In this document: piece after piece, positions 23,911 to 34,500 of the stretch
Layout: the number at the start of each line of letters is the position of its first letter
How positions within the stretch are numbered: the stretch's first letter is position 1
DNA from: Rhyacophila brunnea
Taxonomy: Eukaryota; Arthropoda; Insecta; Trichoptera; Rhyacophilidae
Assembly (NCBI GenBank): GCA_022495005.1
Contig: JAGYXB010000196.1
Span: 558,001 to 622,000 of the forward strand
Direction of reading: 5' to 3'
Length of the DNA: 64,000 nt
Made by a program: the position numbers and the translations under genes
Notes under the pieces: model-generated
Database searches by the model: none
The model's input: the letters and a program-made list of their open reading frames with translations, nothing else
What the model was told of the DNA's origin: nothing

Positions 23911-24272
23911 AGCGTCAATTACATTAAGCTTCTTTACGAGCTGTTTATTGGCGAATTTACAATCTGCCTGTAAAGTCACCCAGTGTAATCATCTAATAAG
24001 CAGGTTGTAAACACTCTACCGAGAAAAGTTGAAAGCCGGTCAACTTTACACGCTACACGCCGGCGTGTGGGCCTACTGCGTCTGCGCAGTAGAGCGCAGC
24101 ACCAACCTCCCGGTAAAAAAACGAACTATGTTCTGTCAAAATAGTGGCTAGCTTGTGGCTTCTCAGCGAATGGAAAGTTTTGTGTGTAATCATCAAATCG
24201 CAGTAGCTGAATCGCCCGCTTTTATATTCGCCAATAAACAGCTCGTAAAGAAGCTCAATGTAATTGAGGCTT
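23911..24272 (+). mobile_element. TA-flanked MITE M2, copy 1
   Basis: Terminal inverted repeats of about 45 bases: AATTACATTAAGCTTCTTTA and onward at the left, AAGAAGCTCAATGTAATTGA at the right, each followed inward by GAGCTGTTTATTGGCGAAT or its complement. TA lies at both outer ends (23909-10 and 24273-74), pointing to Tc1/mariner-type mobilisation. The middle holds CCTACTGCGTCTGCGCAGTAG, a palindrome, and is GC-richer. A reversed copy lies at 34137. Confidence 0.85.
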
Positions 24273-24320
24273 TAGTTATCATTTTTACATGTTCACTTTG
24301 TAATTAGGCTTCGTATATAG

Positions 24321-24881
24321 CAGTGGCGTGGGGTAGAGGTAGGCTGGTCAAATTCTATATAAATAATAGTTCACACTAAACTTTGTCAGTCTTAGTTATT
24401 TGTTTTCATTGAACGTGTGCTGTGATTACAATGTGCATAGAGTGTTGGCTAGTTTTTTTTTCAATTAAACCCTGTCTAAACCAAATCACAATAGTTTAGG
24501 TATGCTATGGGCGATCCGACAAAGATGTGCATAATTTTTCAGCCATACTTATTTGTTTTTATTATTATTACAGATTGTGTTGGTTAGTTTTTTTTAAAAT
24601 CCATTAAACCCTGCCTATATTAAGCCATAGTCGATAAAAATATTCTTCTATCTATGAAGAATCTAAAATTACTGATATATAGTTTAATGGTATAATTTTA
24701 GATATTTTATAGATAAATGATTATTTTTTGTTTGTTATGGTTTGGATTGGGCAGGGTTTGATTGAATTTAAAAAATAACAAACACAATCTACACATTGTA
24801 TTCTTAGTTCAATGAAACTGACAAAGTTTAGTGTGCACTATTTGTGTCGGATATTAACAGCTTACGGTACCATCGCCACTG
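24321..24881 (+). mobile_element. hAT-like element N3, reference copy
   Basis: Starts CAGTGGCGTGGGGTAGAGG and ends ACCATCGCCACTG. Flanks GTATATAG (24313-24320) and GAATATAG (24882-24889) match at 7 of 8. The interior is itself partly symmetrical: CACACTAAACTTTGTCAG at the left is mirrored by CTGACAAAGTTTAGTGTG at the right, and CTGTCTAAACC by GGATTGGGCAGGG. Non-coding. Confidence 0.88.
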
Positions 24882-25076
24882 GAATATAGTACTCGTAGAG
24901 ATAGATTTTGTTTTGTTGTTTTTTTATGTGTTTGATTTAGATCATAATATACAGACCTACAAACTTATCTGTAGAATGGCCAAAAATGGAACTACGAACT
25001 AACATAGGACGCCATTTTGAAAATTTCATTAGAATGTCAGATTTTGTCCAGTTACGAGTCTTGATTGGGTAGTTTT

Positions 25077-25655
25077 CAGTGACGTCCCGTGGGGGTAGGC
25101 AGATTGAGCGTCGCTTGGGGGCGGCAGTTGCCCAAAGGGCAGCAAATCGAGGAGAATCATTAGGTATATAAGTAGGTATAGAAAAATCTACATAAACTTC
25201 ATAATAACGGAAATATCTTTCCATTAAAAAATTAACCTCACTGGTTGGAAACAAAGTGTAGGTACTATAAAAGTTTTAACAGGACTTAATTTTTTATCGG
25301 GTTCGCGATGTCTAGTTTACTTCCTCTGTCCTTGCACGTCACGTTCGTCGTGAACAGCAATAACGCATGCATACTTAATTTAAAATTTATCCAAATATGC
25401 CACTCGCGAGTTTATGAAGTTGACAGGTGTATTTTTAAATGTACGTATCTGAAGCCGTAGGTTCGCAATAGTGTCTATTGAAGCAGATATGGCATTTAAA
25501 TTAGATTTAGTATTACATATCTTGTTAGCAATGTATCCATACAACACATTTCTTAGATATTTGAGTCATGAAAGGATGATATAAAGTACTGTATAAAAAA
25601 TGTGGCGGCATTTTGGCACTGCCTAGGGGCGGCATTTTGTCTAGGAACGTCACTG
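25077..25655 (+). mobile_element. hAT-like element N1, copy 2, perfect target duplication
   Basis: CAGTGACGTCCCGTGGGGG at the left, AGGAACGTCACTG at the right, exact GTAGTTTT octamers on both sides (25069-25076 and 25656-25663). Shares the internal GGTTCGCGATGTCTAG and CTGCCTAGGGGCGGCATTTT blocks with copies at 2088 and 46887. The 105-codon minus-strand ORF crossing it is not conserved. Confidence 0.94.
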
Positions 25656-26339
25656 GTAGTTTTCGACAGTGGCTCTCCCATCCCATTCTTCAGATAAGTT
25701 TGTAGGTCTGTACATACTCAATGTGTAAGAGGAATAGCTGACAAACATTTCTCGTAAAAACACCTGAACATTGTAACCTTCATTTTGTGAAGACTCGTAT
25801 AATACTCCACTGCAATGCTGCAATTTTTTTATCAATACAGATCAATCAAAATAAATATGAATAGTACTCGTAAATCGAACCAAAACACCAAAAGAGTTTT
25901 AAATTAGGTGACATGTAGATAGAGGTATATATTATGGTCGTTTCGTGATCACAATGTCGATAGTTTGTTAGTTTTTCCGACGGGGTGTTTGAAATAGATT
26001 TATCGTCGACACGCCAAAGAGCCATTTTCGTCATAATTTGTGGTAAATAAATTGTATCGATAGGCTCATTACTCGAACAAAAGCTGTCAACGAGCCAATA
26101 ATTGGAACGAACGGACCATATACATGGAATATTAAATTTAAACTAGATGACACATAGGTATTTCCGCCAAAAGCGATTTATGAACAATCTATAGGTAGGT
26201 ATTTAATTTACCTACAAATTATTTAATTACCTATTATGAGAGTTATAAGATTTTAAATTTTATATACTTCCCACTGGGGCATCCGGGCATCAAAACCAGT
26301 AATATAATATTATGTTAAATTATACCAAGTCCACGGAAC

Positions 26340-26702
26340 CAGAGTATTGGAGCGGAGCTCGGAGCAGGAGCGGAGCCGGAGCACTGAAAATGTGTAGTGC
26401 TCCACTGGTCCGCATGTTTTTTTTATTATTAAATTTTCGTTCTAAAATCCAATGAAAATACTCGTAGTATATTTTGACACTTTGCAACACTGGAATTATT
26501 TGAAATATGGCAACACTGCCGAGTGATAAATAACCTCACTTTTTTGACAGAAGAGCCAAATAATGAGAGACGATTTGCTGTCGTTGGTTTAATTTAATTT
26601 ATAATGAAAATGACGATTATTTTAATTTTTTAAATTTTTTTAACATTTGTATACATATAATACTTATTAAAACTTTTTATCCGGAGCGGAGCAGACCCTG
26701 GA
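26340..26702. mobile_element. hAT-like element N4, right end altered
   Basis: Starts CAGAGTATTGGAGCGGAGC and follows the 18517 copy through AACACTGGAATTATTTGAAA and the second GGAGC block. The expected CTCTG end is missing and the sequence runs into an N2 element near 26703, suggesting a deletion across the junction. Confidence 0.75.
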
Positions 26703-27853
26703 GAACTCCGATAGGCTATTCCCCAATACGCTATATTTTGACGCAGGTGTTTGAATGTGTGAGTGTGTCATGTTACATTTCACGTGACATGTCTACTTTT
26801 CAAACGCAAATATTAAATAACAAAATTTGGCACAACCTTGTTAAAAAGTGTGTGTCAACCCTTGTTTCCAAGACAATGACGGTTAAAAATAGGCCAATCG
26901 GGTTCATTCCCGCTTTTTTGAAAGCGTCATGTCAACAAATAAATTATTTCCGCCCGCAAGATCCTCACTCCAAGTTTAGATTCAGTGCCGAACGGATGTC
27001 ACCGGTAAAAGTATAGAGACAGTTTCAACGTAAGATGATGCCTTCTTCTTTCGGACGAGAAGGTAGGAGATAAGTCGGCAGATTCCAGCCATTATAACAT
27101 AAAGCTAAGTAATTATTACATCTTAAAAGATATTCTTATGTTCCATACCAAGTAAACGCTTCTCAAAGTTGTATTAAAACTCTGTATTTGTTTTAGTATG
27201 TTTTTAAGTTTCAATGTAAATTGTTTTTGTGTAATTAAATAACACTTTTCACGATTAGCTGTGTTCTTATTTTTATACTGTTATATTTAATTTGTAATTA
27301 CACATCTTTCAAGGCGCCCAAAAATTATAATTTAATATTTCAACGAGTTTACAAATGACATTTTATTTGAGGTAGATAAGTGATTTATAAGGCATTCTTT
27401 ACACAGGGTTAAGTTGGCAGAAAGCCGAATCTTATAAGCTGTGAGATTAATAGTATTAAATATTTCATGTTTTATTGATTGAATTAGTTGGCACTCAATG
27501 TTTAATAATTGTGCATTACAATTATTAAACTTCTTTTACTATCATACTAACTATTTACATTTTTTAACTCTTCCCATTTTTATAATTTGACAAGTGTCCT
27601 ACGAAAATGTACCACACATTATAGACGTGCATATTGTATGTGTTGTACCTATACACCAACAAACAATAAAACAAATATACCAATATCGAATGAGCGTCAA
27701 TGCATAAACCGAAATCAGTTGTCAGACGTAAGGATAAGCGTATTAGTTACACATGTTTTAGTTTATCCCATATTCTTCCACACTCAAGATCGGTTGCCTG
27801 TTACTCCACACCCGTTAGGTATTTCAGTTTCCATTATTTCTGAGTTCCCTGGT
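26703..27853 (-). mobile_element. hAT-like element N2, copy 4, split by an insertion
   Basis: The two halves (26703-26765 and 27593-27853) join into the normal N2 order: GATAGGCTATTCC, TTTTGACGCAGG and TTTGAATGTGTGAGTG, then AGTGTCCTACGAAAATG and on to ATTTCTGAGTTCCCTG. The extreme left end is lost against the N4 element. Confidence 0.82.
26766..27592. mobile_element. Solo-LTR-like insertion inside hAT-N2
   Basis: An 827-base insert begins TGTCATGTTAC and ends TAATTTGACA, so its termini are TGTCA/TGACA, the TG...CA form of LTRs. It is flanked by AGTG at 26762-26765 and 27593-27596, a 4-bp duplication as made by many gypsy-type integrases. The uninterrupted N2 copies show AGTGT once at this place, confirming the insertion point. 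No internal coding region or second LTR is seen, so it is best read as a solo LTR left by recombination. The two ORFs at 26738 and 27587 are incidental. Confidence 0.7.
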
Positions 27854-28195
27854 GACGTCCCGTGGTAGTGGGTAAAAAAAGAAAGACATTAAAATAAGGT
27901 GAAAATCGCAAATATTATACCCCTACATCTTTGGTAGTAGATTCCATAGACGTGTTTTTTTCTGGAGGAGAAGTCTGGTTTCGCGAATAAATTGAATTTT
28001 AAATGCGACAAAATCATGTTTGTATGAATAATACAAAATAAAGATAATACAATCGTTCAAACGCATGGATTTATTGTAAATTAAAATTCGAGTGCCATTT
28101 TTTAATCGTATTAGTCAGTGCATCGGGCCTCTACGACACTAAACTCGCCACTGTTTTTTTAGTAATCGAAAAATTAAGAATATCTTAAGTGGAAT
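27854..28195. other. Possible hAT-like remnant
   Basis: Begins GTGACGTCCCGTGG directly after the N2 end and reaches CTCGCCACTG at 28144-28153, which would be a hAT-like right end. The interior matches no other copy here. Confidence 0.35.
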
Positions 28196-28275
28196 GGGAA
28201 GGTAAAATGCGCTTCTGCTCCAGGTATAACCCCAAAGCACCACTGCTCCGTGCTCCGCTCCAACGCTCTATTTAA
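28196..28275 (-). mobile_element. hAT-like N4 end fragment (reversed)
   Basis: In reverse this reads TAGAGCGTTGGAGCGGAGC, then ACGGAGCAGTGGTGC, matching the left end of the 18517 copy. Only this terminus is present. Confidence 0.65.
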
Positions 28276-28425
28276 TACCTCCATGGAGCAGCCCTAGTAC
28301 TACTACTTTTTTACTCAGTGTGCACAAATGACTCACTTTCTTTGCCAGTTTTTTACCCTTACATTGATTGATAGAATGGCTTGTAGATGAACATCGTACA
28401 ATCTCTTATCTTATCACATAATCAC

Positions 28426-28855
28426 CAGAGCTCGAAATGGACTGGAGCGCACCAGAGCACCGTTCCGGTTCGTGAAATCGGTAAAATTATCGCTCCGTCT
28501 CGTTGAAAAAATAATTTGAACATCTGAGCTAGATATGCCATTTAACAAGAAATCTAACACACTTATTTTTATAAAATACAAATAAAATTTCCTAACTACT
28601 GTCCGACAAGAAAATCTAAGCAATAAGTGGTAGTCGATGGAGTCGAAGTGCGATTAACTAAATAGTTCACAGTTTTAACACGTGGACATCTCGTCGATAA
28701 CCAAAAGTCGTTTCAGTTGAAGTGCGGTTAAAAATAGGAGGGGCTTATTAGTTCACAGTTTTAACACGTTGACAAGAAGATCTTGTTCGACAGTATGCTA
28801 ATATCTTCAGAAAATTGTCGTGCGCTTTCTCGAAACTTTTCCATTTCGAGCGCTG
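28426..28855 (+). mobile_element. hAT-like element N5, copy 2
   Basis: Starts CAGAGCTCGAAATGGACTGG, then AGCGCACCAGAGC, and ends CATTTCGAGCGCTG. Follows the copy at 2855 through GTGAAATCGGTAAAATTATC. Flanking octamers do not match well, so the insertion is old or its borders were altered. Confidence 0.72.
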
Positions 28856-29729
28856 ACAAGGGAATGGGACAATTGGACGCCGCACTGTTGTAGACACGTA
28901 TACAGAACGTAGACGAGGAATTTTAATCAGTTTCTATCTACTACTTAATAGTTTTAATTCATTTAACTCTTAACATAATGTTTTTTTATTGCGGATTGAG
29001 AATTAACATGCCTAAGGCTTTTATATAAAATAAAAAACTCTTTTTTCGTTGGAACTTAAACATATGCACGATTAAATCATTATTTACGTGTGTATATTTA
29101 AATTATCACCAACTATTAAATCATAATATAATAATTTAAATATAAACAGTACTAACCTAACCTAACATCTATTTAATTTTGAATTGCGTGGCGTCCAGTT
29201 GTCCGGCGCCAAATCGTCCTAGACCCGCTAACAAGCACACTATGGTGGCTGTATGACAGTCAACATAAAATATATTAGATAAGTAAATTCAATATTATAC
29301 TGCGTGATGGCGATCCACCGTTGAGGTGAAAATGCAATCAAAATAATTATTGTGACCCACGTTTGGGGGGAAAAATTGGTTTATTTACGACGCATTTACG
29401 AACATGGCTACAAATCTACGCGATAACATCTCAAATTAAAACCACCCTAGGGCGTCGGTCGAAATAAATTATGTAGAAGGAAAACTAAAACAAAGGATTT
29501 TTAGAGGGAGGTACTATTTATAATTAATTAGGTTACGCGGTCGTCCAAGGGTTGGGCTAGAGCAGTGGCTCATCAGACCAGGGCCGCTTTCAGACTGATT
29601 AGACCCAACTGGGTTTAGCGCACTAGGAGGCCTACGTATGTAGCGAGAAAAATAACGAAAAGGAAGCTAGTTTTTATTGCAATGCATGCACGAATTGACT
29701 GCACACCATCATAGCTTGGTATATTTATG
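28856..29729. other. No recognised feature
   Basis: AT-rich; contains a short CCTAACCTAAC at 29153-29165. No gene supported. Confidence 0.4.
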
Positions 29730-30370
29730 CCCCCCACACCCTAAAACGGGCCCCCAGGCCAGGATGTTTGCCCCCCTACCTATCGCTAAGGTCAAGGGCA
29801 TCCCGATAATCTACACTCTACAGCAGTGTTTCAAATGGTATTCCACGGATCCCCAGACTCAAGATAGGAACTCAAGGGTTCCGCGAGGTAAACTTAAGGG
29901 TAATGCGTGTATGTTTATCATTTTTTTGTATTTTTAAATAAATTATTGAGCTGTTAACACTCGAAATCATAATATAAAGGATCGCGATACCTTTTGGTGT
30001 TAGCCAAGTAACATGCAATCCTTCGCCATATTGGATAAATGGTCATTTTTACTATTGAAGCAAATTTGTGGAGTGTGTTTATCTCACATAACTGGTCGAC
30101 CCGCCACGCTGGCCCCCCCTAAAGCCGCGTTGAGACGGTCCAAGTACACTTGGACCGAGTGCCATCCAAGCGAAGTCGTACGGGACAACTTCATAAAAAT
30201 TACTCCTATCCAAGCTACTTGGACCACGTCCTATTCATCCAAGCTAGCTTGGATAGGAATAATAAAATTAGTATGAAGATGTCTCATACGAGTGCGCTCG
30301 GTCCAAGTCAACTTGGATCGTGTCAACGCGTCCCCGGCCCCAGAGGCTAGAGCTCTGTCAGGCCCCCCTT
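29730..30370 (+). repeat. Composite GGCCCC repeat, copy 1 (with nested MITE)
   Basis: Block A: GGGCCCCCAGGCCAGGAT, CTACCTATCGCTAAGG, CTCTACAGCAGTGTTTC. A variable spacer follows, then block B: CAAATTTGTGGAGTGTGTTT, ATCTCACATAACTGGTCGAC and GAGGCTAGAGCTCTGTCAGG. Further copies lie at 49930 and 51350, with B alone at 59288. A hAT-type CAGTGTTTC...TTCCGCG motif sits between A and B. Class not determined. Confidence 0.7.
30120..30336. mobile_element. MITE nested in composite repeat block B
   Basis: Ends CGCGTTGAGACGGTCCAAGT and, in reverse, CGCGTTGACACGATCCAAGT, both followed by a small palindrome around CTTGG. The terminal repeat spans about 34 bases. It interrupts the CCCCCCT...CCGGCCCC part of block B, which is continuous in the copies at 51566 and 59288. 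Confidence 0.75.
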
Positions 30371-31330
30371 ATGGGGTCTATAGGTATTTACTAGTCAATC
30401 AGCAGGATGACGGGTGATATACAAATTTTAATGTTCTCAACTCTTGAGAGGAGTTTGAAGATCTTCGACTCCAAGCGGAATTATAAGTCGACAATAATAT
30501 TGTTGAACAAAGGCCCATCAATTGCTAAATCTGAACCTGCATCTGAGACCCTGATAGCACAGTAATATACGTAGGTAGGTACCTAATGTAATATGATCAA
30601 ATAATTCATATGAAAATATAAATAATACAATTATTATCAGTAAATACCTACTTAATATATTATATGATTATTAGAAATCGATTGTATCGATGTATCAGAC
30701 GTAGAAGGCTCATCTTTTATAATATACTTTATAATGTTTGTAAAGGTAGGACCCATCACATTACAGTTTAATTTTTTGATCATTTTTGGCGGCAATTTTC
30801 CATAATATTGCCATATCCGTTCAACATTGTTAGTGTGGTTACGGTAAAAAAAATAGTAAATACGTACAACGAGTTTTCTGTCAAATATCCTACAACAAAA
30901 AAAAAGTATTGCATACTGATAAAAGTGACCAACAATAGAAACAACATTTACAATTATTACACAATTGCTATGAACATTTACGATAAAAAAATGATACTAC
31001 TAATATTTTTTACAAAAAGTATAATTATTTCATATTTGTTTGTAAATAGGTAGCTACTTAAAATTCATTTAAATGGAAATAGTTTTTGAATCCTCAGCGC
31101 TATTTACGAGTACGCTAGCAGACAGTTTATGTTAAGGCTCTTTTATTTAACCTTAGTGAATAATAAAAAAAGTAAAAATAGATAATTTTATTAACTAATT
31201 GTAAATTAATTTATAAGGATAAAACGAATTTGTATTTATTGCCAACACAATGTTTTGTTACGTTTTTCTAGTAAAAAAAAAACTTTGACAGCCGTTTTCT
31301 CTGTTTCTTTATTGAACATACGTTTAAACG
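30371..31330. other. Upstream flank of eIF3b
   Basis: AT-rich sequence with no bounded repeat recognised; the proximal promoter must lie in its last few hundred bases. The 81-codon ORF at 30808 is Lys/Ile/Asn-rich, as expected from base composition, and is not called. Confidence 0.4.
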
Positions 31331-31350
31331 GATGCAATTTCGTCCTCCAT

Positions 31351-31360
31351 TTTTCTTTCG
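31351..31360 (+). promoter_or_regulatory. eIF3b: Candidate TCT (polypyrimidine) initiator of eIF3b
   Basis: TTTTCTTTCG fits the YYC+1TTTYY polypyrimidine initiator in seven of eight positions, with the C at 31355 as predicted +1. In Drosophila this core element serves ribosomal protein and some translation-factor genes. A start here gives a 53-base leader. A second pyrimidine tract (TTTCTTT near 31304) is an alternative. No TATA box is obvious. Confidence 0.4.
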
Positions 31361-31369
31361 CGTAGACAT

Positions 31370-31408
31370 ATGGCTAGTGCTCCGGCTCCCCACGTTTGCT
31401 TATCATAA
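31370..31408 (+). promoter_or_regulatory. 12-codon upstream ORF overlapping the eIF3b start
   Basis: ATG at 31370 opens a frame MASAPAPHVCLS that stops with TAA at 31406-31408. The last A of the stop is the first A of the eIF3b ATG (TAATG). Its context is weak (C at -3) and it would lie about 15 bases from the predicted cap, so leaky scanning is likely. It matters only if transcription begins upstream of 31370. Confidence 0.55.
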
Positions 31409-31534
31409 TGGCTAAGAAAAAAAGCGACGATAAAGCCAACCAGCCCGCCGAAAATGAGCCGGCAGAAGTAAACTACGACGAGGAGCCAGATTTTAATGAT
31501 CCGGAATCATTTGTGGACGATGTCGAGGACGAAG
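31408..31534 (+). CDS. eIF3b: eIF3b coding exon 1
   Basis: Residues 1-42 plus one base. Lys-rich start MAKKKSDDK, then acidic ([19 protein letters not shown]). The donor G|GTACGG is supported because the joined codon GAA restores the frame; read-through would leave the conserved protein. Confidence 0.93.
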
Positions 31535-34500
31535 GTACGGTCCATACTCGGTACTATTTGACATTTATGGGAGAGTCATCTCTACGCATTTACGTTATAT
31601 GTACCATTGTTAACTGTAAATTTTTAAGATATCTTATCATAAATGCACGCTTTGAATAGTTTGTGTTGTATTTAGACGGTAAAAACGTCAAAACGTGAGT
31701 AATATTTCGAGATATTAAAAAAACATAACCTAAAATTTTGATGCTTTTGTTTTCACAGAATTGCTCCAGGATTTGATCGAGCAGAGGCCCACGGAGACGG
31801 ATGGCGTGGAAAGCGTCATCGTTGTCGATGGCCTCCCCCAAGTCGGCCCAGACCGCTTGGCTAAGCTTCAAACCGTCATAAACAAGATCTTTGCGAAGTT
31901 TGGAACTATTGTGAATGCCTTTTATCCAACGAAACCGGGTTCAGATGAAACTGTAGGCTATATATTTTTGGAGTACGGTCATCCGCTGCATGCTGATGAA
32001 GCGGTGAAAGTCACAAATAATGGAAAGTTGGATAAACACCATACGTTACTAGTTAATCTCTTCACAGACTTTAAAAAGTGAGTACAAAATAATCTTTATA
32101 GGTATATCTAGTAACCTTAATTATCTGCCATAACATGGTTCTGCGATTAATCGATATTGTGTTGTTAATGCATTGATGTTGTAAGTATGTCCAAATCGCA
32201 GGCGCAATGGACATACAGTACTCTCTCAGTAATCCACCACCCCAAAAACCAGACATGTGTACAATTAGTGAAAACGGCGGATCATAGTGCATGAATACAG
32301 AAGATTGTAAAAATTAGGAGAGGTATTTCTTATGAATAGTTTTTTTTTGAGAAATTTGTACTAGCATCTTTTTATGATCAAAATCAAGTATTAAATTATA
32401 CACTAGCAGAGCCAGCTGGCGGTCGCCAGTCTGTCTCGCTAGGTCTTGCAGACGGCTTGGCGGTGTTGGATATTAATATAATTGTGAAGTATGCATAGAT
32501 GGCGTCATAGTTTTCCCTTCGGGATGGATTTTTATTCACCTCGAACAGTTTGACATTTTGCTGATTTGTCAGTTTTACGATTTGCAAGTTGTCACTGCCA
32601 ATATAAATTTGGGGTCATAATTTGACATATTAGGGGCATATGCATAGTCTATTCTGGAGTCTGGCCTTCACAATATCGTCTGACACCACTTCAGATTGAT
32701 AGGCCTAGCAGAACAGCTGGCAATCACCGATTGCTACCACTGACATTTTAATAGAATATGTTTATATATTGCACGTTTTCATTCATACTTATTTGTTTTC
32801 GTTGAACTAAGAAAACATATTACACATGTTGGTTAGTTTTTTATATTTCATTAAACCCTGCCTAAACCAAACAATAATAGTAAATAATATTATTCTATCT
32901 ATTAAAATCTATCTACAAAATGATGTATGATTTAATGGCATAATTTTAAATATTTTATAGACAGAATTTTAAAAACCAAACAACACCATCTGTAAATTTG
33001 TAGTCTTAGTTTAATGTAAACAAATGCTTAAAACTGACAAAGTTTAGTCTGTACTATCTATGGTGGATCCACCCTACCTCCACCTTAAGTGTACCTGAAG
33101 TACGTATCAGTTGAACCATTTTGGTATATAGAACTAAACATATTGAACACTTCACCAAAAATGATCCTTGTTTTTTTTTGCAAATAGGTATGATATTGGA
33201 CGTGGTATAGATTTAAACTTGTTTATTCTTGTAAAATGTGGATATGCCATTAATATTCATCTATAGTGGCACCATTTAACCGGATGGCTGCCAATGACGT
33301 CTTAAGACGCTAACTTTTCCGTCAACGGAACGACGCTCATACAAAAATGGACGTCCCGCTTTAATCGGGATTTTACGTAAACGTTTAACGTAAATCAATT
33401 ATTTTAACCATACAAATATGTTGAACACACAATGACATATATTGGGAATATCGTCACATACTCAGAATTGAAACAGAATTCGTTTTTATCATTTGAAATG
33501 TAAATTGATTTTAATTTTTTTTATTTTTGCAATAAAATTCGCAGCATGCAAGGTACCGCCATACATACACCTACCGGCAGTAAAAAGAATGAATATGCAC
33601 ATATATGATTTCTTCCCGTGCGCAGAAAGTATGATTATTGTTTCTGTTTTCTCGACTGCAACATACATCAAGTCAATCGCATCACGTTCACTCTCTCAGT
33701 GCCCACATGTCTTATTTGTACCTGTGTTACCTTTAAATAAAAATATTGCATTCCTAAATTGGCTTCATATTCTGGTAACAATATAATATTAATTCATGTG
33801 ATGCTAAATTATTAAATCAATTTTTATTAAAAGTCATTGACCATTGACCTAGAAACTTTGAGGAAAGTAAGCTTTTCATTATTGCTGTTTTCTAACTGAC
33901 GCCTGGATTCATATTTCAAACTATGTACTGTCTCCTGACAGTAGGTCATTTATAGAAACTTATGTAATTTTAATAAAGCAGTTTGACATGTTTTATTTAA
34001 ATATCAAAACCAGTTTTTTCTTGCATTTTGTGTCTCGAGAACTACAATATTTATTTTCTCCCAAGAATTGAATGTTAATAAATAATTTTTTTTAACAAGA
34101 AAAGAATCAGCTATTCACTAATTCGTTGCATCCTTAAGCCTCAATCACATTGAGCTTCTTTACGAGCTGTTTATTGGCGAATTTAAAAGCGGGCGATTCA
34201 GCTACTGCGATTTGATGATTACACACAAAACTTTCCATTCGCTGAGAAGCCACAAGTCAGTGACTATTTTGACAGAACGTAGTTCGTTTTTTTACCGGGA
34301 GGTTGGTACTGCGCTCTACTGCGCAGACGCAGTAGGCCCACACGCCGGCGTGTAGCGTGTAAAGTTGACCGGCTTTCACTTTTCTCGGTAGAGTGTTTAC
34401 AACCTGCTTATTAGCTTATTCGATGATTACACTGGGCGACTTTACGGGCAGATTGTAAATTCGCCAATAAACAGCTCGTAAAGAAGCTCAATGTAATTGA

